DNA from: SIG450 sp045658425
GTDB taxonomy: Bacteria > Bacillota > Clostridia > UMGS1840 > HGM11507
DNA: 64,000 nt
Direction: 5' to 3'
NCBI GenBank assembly: GCA_045658425.1
Contig: JAZOVB010000172.1
Location: 1-64,000 of the forward strand
Position 1 is the stretch's first letter. Every line of letters begins with the position of its first letter. The position numbers were made by a program, and so were the translations under genes. The notes under the pieces are model-generated. The model saw only the letters and a list, made by a program, of their open reading frames with translations. It did no database searches and was not told where the DNA came from. Positions 61,129 through 64,000 of the stretch are shown one piece after another.

Positions 61129-62505
61129 TTATTTTATTTCAGGTAAACTTGCAGCTGCAACAGACTGACCAACTCTTCTTGAGCTTTCATCAGGAATGTG
61201 AAGCTTAATTTTTTCAGCTAATTCAGGGAATTCCTTATCAAGAACTTCCTGAGCTCTTTCAAGTAAGATTGTTCCGCCTTCACCGGAGGTAACTCTACCC
61301 ATAATAAGAACGTGCTTAATATCATAGAATTCTGTGTAGAAAGCAATTGCATAACCAAAGTAAGCACCGATTGTATCGTAGATTGCTTTAGCTCTTTCAT
61401 CGCCATCCTTCATAAGTCCCTGAACAACCTTTAATTTTTCTGCAGGAGACAGATTTTCATCAAGCTCAATACCTGCAAATGGAGCAAGTTTAATAACTCC
61501 GTCCTGTGAGAAATATTTAACTCCGCAACCGTAATCCCCTGACCATTCATCAACCATTGCATCTTTACTAAAGTCAACAGGAACGAATGCAAGTTCATTT
61601 AACCAGCCTGTTATATTTCCCTGCGGGTCAACGTAACCGCCGGCTTCAGAAGTACCCATAGCAACACCTAAAACGGAGTCGTCATTTAAGTCCATAGCTC
61701 CTGCAAGAGCAGTAACATCACCGTCGTTTGCAACTTCAATCGGAATATTTTCACCAATTTCCTTTGCAACATCTATGTACATATTTTTAACTTTCTTATC
61801 AAAGTCATCATCATTAACCTTTAAGAATAATGATGCAACCATTATTCTGTTATCTACATAAACACCGGCACTTGATACACCGATTGCATCAACTCTTGGC
61901 ATATGCGAAGCAGCTGTTTTCATAGCTTCTAAAATTCCCTGGTAGTGGTAATCAGGGTCAGAATTGATTTTAGGGAACCACACAACCTCTTCGGAATATA
62001 CACTTTCGCCGTCGATAACAGCACTAACCTTTCTGTCACTTCCACCGGCATCAAAACCGATTCTGCAACCTTCTAAGTGTCTTCCGATAGGAGCTGCAGC
62101 AGATTTATCCTTTGGAGCTTTATCAAGAGCACAAACAATAACCTCAAAAGGCTTTTCATAAACTCTTTCCATAAAGTGAACATCGAAATCACGAAGACCG
62201 CCATCGGTATATGCAGCCTTGATTTTTTCACCTACAACATCACTGCCTGCGATATAAATTTTATATCCGCCCGCAACCCATAAAAGAGCTTTTGCCATTC
62301 TTTCAACAAATGCAAAGTTTTCTTCATCATGGCCTGTACCATCTTTAAAAATTCTTGTTTTGTAAGTAACGGTATAGCCCTTGTTTCTTTCAACAGCAAT
62401 AATAATATCCTGTCCGTTTTCCTTTGTAGCTTCACGCATTTCTCTGCAAACTAAAGATAATGGTTGAAACTGAGGATCTAATTTAGCATTAACCTTAAGA
62501 TTCAT
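61129..62505 (-). CDS. ROK-like sugar kinase with N-terminal extension
   Basis: A 458-residue ASKHA-fold protein. Kinase signatures begin only near residue 148: RIGFDAGGSDRKVSAV (phosphate 1), VDAIGVSSAGVYVDN, EVANDGDVTALAGA and GVAMGTSEAGGYV. The ROK zinc motif CxCGxxGC is reduced to GDYGCGVKYF. The first 145 residues form an extra mixed domain (IIIAVERNKGYTVTYKTRIF, WVAGGYKIYIAGS) I do not recognise. Right after nagA, with an 11-nt overlap, it may phosphorylate an amino sugar, but the substrate is unproven. Confidence 0.82.
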   Translation of the reverse strand: MNLKVNAKLDPQFQPLSLVCREMREATKENGQDIIIAVERNKGYTVTYKTRIFKDGTGHDEENFAFVERMAKALLWVAGGYKIYIAGSDVVGEKIKAAYTDGGLRDFDVHFMERVYEKPFEVIVCALDKAPKDKSAAAPIGRHLEGCRIGFDAGGSDRKVSAVIDGESVYSEEVVWFPKINSDPDYHYQGILEAMKTAASHMPRVDAIGVSSAGVYVDNRIMVASLFLKVNDDDFDKKVKNMYIDVAKEIGENIPIEVANDGDVTALAGAMDLNDDSVLGVAMGTSEAGGYVDPQGNITGWLNELAFVPVDFSKDAMVDEWSGDYGCGVKYFSQDGVIKLAPFAGIELDENLSPAEKLKVVQGLMKDGDERAKAIYDTIGAYFGYAIAFYTEFYDIKHVLIMGRVTSGEGGTILLERAQEVLDKEFPELAEKIKLHIPDESSRRVGQSVAAASLPEIK

Positions 62506-63637
62506 ATTTTACATCTCCCTTTTTTATTGTTTTTATAACATTAAATTCGTTATCAAGAATTACTAAGTCGGCATCTTTCCCAACTTCGATAGACCCCTTC
62601 TTATCTCCTACACCGATTGCATTGGCAGGATTTAAGGATGCACAATTTACACATTCCCAAAGAGGTATTGCAGAATTGGTATAAACATTCCATACCCCTT
62701 TATTAAGCTTAAGAACGCTTCCTGCAACTGTGCCATCTTCCAAACGGCAAACAATATCTCTGTATACGATTTTATTCCCGCCAAGTGTATATTCGCCATA
62801 AGGTAAACCACCGGCAGGCAGACAGTCGGTAATAAAGCAAAGTTTTCTGCCTTTCATCTTATATACAAGGTCATAAAGAGCCGGAGAAACGTGAAAAGCA
62901 TCAACAATAAGTTCGCAAGTTATATCTGAATTAAGAGCAGCAGTTACAACGCCCGGTGCACGATGAGCAAGTGCTGTCATAGCATTGAAAAGATGGGTTG
63001 CATGTCCCACACCGTTACCGATACTTGCCATAGCGGTTTCATAATCTGCAGATGTATGACCAAGAGACATAAGCACATCGGTTTCCTTGCTGATTTCTCT
63101 AATTGCATCAAAGTTCTCAGTATCTTCTTCAGGTGCAAGAGAAATAATTTTTATAATATCAGAATATTCTTTTACAAATTCTGCATCAGGCTTTAAAATA
63201 AATTTAGGGTCCTGAGCTCCTTTTTTGGATTCACTGATAAACGGACCTTCGGCGTGAGCACCTAAAATCTCACTGCCTTCCCAGTTTTTACTTTCTTCTT
63301 TTAAATCCCTTAAAACTTCTAAAGATTTTTTAATAACCTTCATATCAACAGTCATTGTTGTAGGAAGATAAGAAGTAACACCGTTTGCAATTATACCTTT
63401 AGAAATAGTTCTGATGCTTTCCTCTTCGCCGTCACAAACATCCTTTCCAAGATATCCGTGAATATGCAGGTCAATAAAACCAGGAGTAACATATCCCCCG
63501 TTAGCATCAATTACTTCGCAACCCTCGGGAAGTTTGTCACAAGGTAATATACCTTCAATAACATCCGAGTATAAAACTGCACTGTTTTCAAGGATTCTGT
63601 CCTTTAAAACAATCTTACCGTTTACTATTGCTTTCAT
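62495..63637 (-). CDS. nagA: N-acetylglucosamine-6-phosphate deacetylase
   Basis: A 380-residue amidohydrolase. TPGFIDLHIHGYLGKDVCDG carries the first metal ligands, GAHAEGPFI the metal Glu, MSLGHTSADYETAM and GHATHLFNAMTALAHR the His ligands, and FITDCLPAGGLPYG the catalytic Asp. It converts GlcNAc-6-P to GlcN-6-P in recycling of wall or dietary amino sugars. nagB is not in the window. Confidence 0.96.
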   Translation of the reverse strand: MKAIVNGKIVLKDRILENSAVLYSDVIEGILPCDKLPEGCEVIDANGGYVTPGFIDLHIHGYLGKDVCDGEEESIRTISKGIIANGVTSYLPTTMTVDMKVIKKSLEVLRDLKEESKNWEGSEILGAHAEGPFISESKKGAQDPKFILKPDAEFVKEYSDIIKIISLAPEEDTENFDAIREISKETDVLMSLGHTSADYETAMASIGNGVGHATHLFNAMTALAHRAPGVVTAALNSDITCELIVDAFHVSPALYDLVYKMKGRKLCFITDCLPAGGLPYGEYTLGGNKIVYRDIVCRLEDGTVAGSVLKLNKGVWNVYTNSAIPLWECVNCASLNPANAIGVGDKKGSIEVGKDADLVILDNEFNVIKTIKKGDVKYES

Positions 63638-63691
63638 ATTTTTCCCCCTCTTTGCATTACTTTATTAAATTAATTAATTAAGTTTTTATAA

Positions 63692-63720
63692 ATTATAACA
63701 TATTTTTTCAATATATGCAA
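63692..63720 (-). promoter_or_regulatory. SigmaA promoter of nagA and the ROK-like gene
   Basis: TTGCAT, 17-nt spacer, TATAAT on the minus strand, about 55 nt upstream of nagA. Confidence 0.75.
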
Positions 63721-63735
63721 TACTTTATAAAAAAT

Positions 63736-64000
63736 TTATTCCTCAAAATCAATACAACTTCTTGTTTCGGTATAAGGTCTCACTAAAGTATCTGCAACTT
63801 TTACGTGTTCGGGATGTACAGCATATCCTTTAAGTGCAGCTTCATTTTCAAAAGCTGAATAGAGCATTACATCTACATTTGAAGAAGCAAGAGTATCTGT
63901 TTTTACTTCTATTTCAAGAAGACCGGGAACAACTCCCATTAATCCCTCAAGACCGTTCTTAATCCCCTGCTTCACCTCAGATGTGTTAAATTCATCTTTT
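63736..64000 (-). CDS. Dabb (stress-responsive A/B barrel) domain protein, 5' end missing
   Basis: A partial gene. The frame is open to the window edge, adding KDEFNTSE before the GTG-VKQG position, so the true start lies outside. The visible 87 residues show the dimeric alpha/beta-barrel Dabb fold: VPGLLEIEVKTDTLASSNVD, VMLYSAFENEAALKGY, HPEHVKV and a C-terminal SCIDFEE strand. The function of such proteins is mostly unknown. No terminator hairpin is obvious before the nagA promoter. Confidence 0.85.
   Translation of the reverse strand, partial: KDEFNTSEVKQGIKNGLEGLMGVVPGLLEIEVKTDTLASSNVDVMLYSAFENEAALKGYAVHPEHVKVADTLVRPYTETRSCIDFEE

Overview
The window reads as a chromosomal segment of an anaerobic, endospore-forming, AT-rich member of the Clostridia (low-GC Firmicutes). 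The spore genes spoIIAA-spoIIAB-sigF, spoVAC-spoVAD-spoVAE, spoIIP, a SPOCS/LysM protein of the SipL type and a CwlD-type amidase point to an endospore former. A trimeric [FeFe] hydrogenase points to fermentative anaerobic metabolism. GAGGTG-type ribosome binding sites, frequent TTG starts and TTGACA/TATAAT promoters with 17-nt spacing fit the same lineage. No species can be named from what is visible, and I see no prophage, integrase, insertion sequence, CRISPR array or rRNA.

Left part (1-12.7 kb, all minus strand). A TPP riboswitch with a near-perfect sigmaA promoter runs off the left edge. Next come an exported protein, a mazEF-type toxin-antitoxin pair, alr, nnr (bifunctional NAD(P)HX repair), a membrane protein, tex and an RsuA-type pseudouridine synthase. 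The last five appear to share one promoter. A second minus-strand group holds a cation diffusion facilitator, a VanW protein, a MATE exporter, a stand-alone RyR-domain protein and a divergent clpP. A third holds thioredoxin, smpB and the tmRNA gene ssrA.

Middle part (12.7-39 kb). A two-half P-loop protein with one decayed P-loop converges on a choloylglycine-hydrolase-type Ntn hydrolase. A polar amino-acid ABC transporter follows. A long minus-strand operon runs rlmN-prpC-prkC-rsgA-rpe-thiN-uppP and joins RNA modification, Ser/Thr signalling, ribosome assembly, thiamine pyrophosphate synthesis and undecaprenyl phosphate recycling. A plus-strand group holds a DUF624 membrane protein, radA, an ECF-like sigma factor and its putative membrane partner. 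Then come the spoVA operon, the hydrogenase operon, and a sporulation pair (sipL-like and spoIIP) with a sigmaE-like promoter, divergent from the cwlD-like gene, lysA and a tRNA-Arg(CCT).

Right part (39-64 kb). This holds a 1254-residue Cache/HAMP/GGDEF/PAS/GGDEF/EAL protein, a NifX-like metal protein beside an unusual inverted repeat, a parvulin, a CYTH protein, serC-serA, tadA, lepA-hemW, a Na/phosphate symporter-like gene, the spoIIA operon, valS-folC, a copper ATPase fused to a C-terminal CopZ-like domain with an internal start site, and an amino-sugar pair (nagA and a ROK-like kinase). The window ends inside a Dabb-domain gene.

Most of the window is ordinary core genome. The most unusual signals are the copA-copZ fusion that keeps a Shine-Dalgarno sequence in its linker, the inverted repeat after the NifX-like gene, the RyR-domain/ClpP pair, the half-decayed tandem P-loop protein, and the unpaired-looking ECF sigma partner. 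No clearly new multi-gene system is demonstrable from sequence reading alone.
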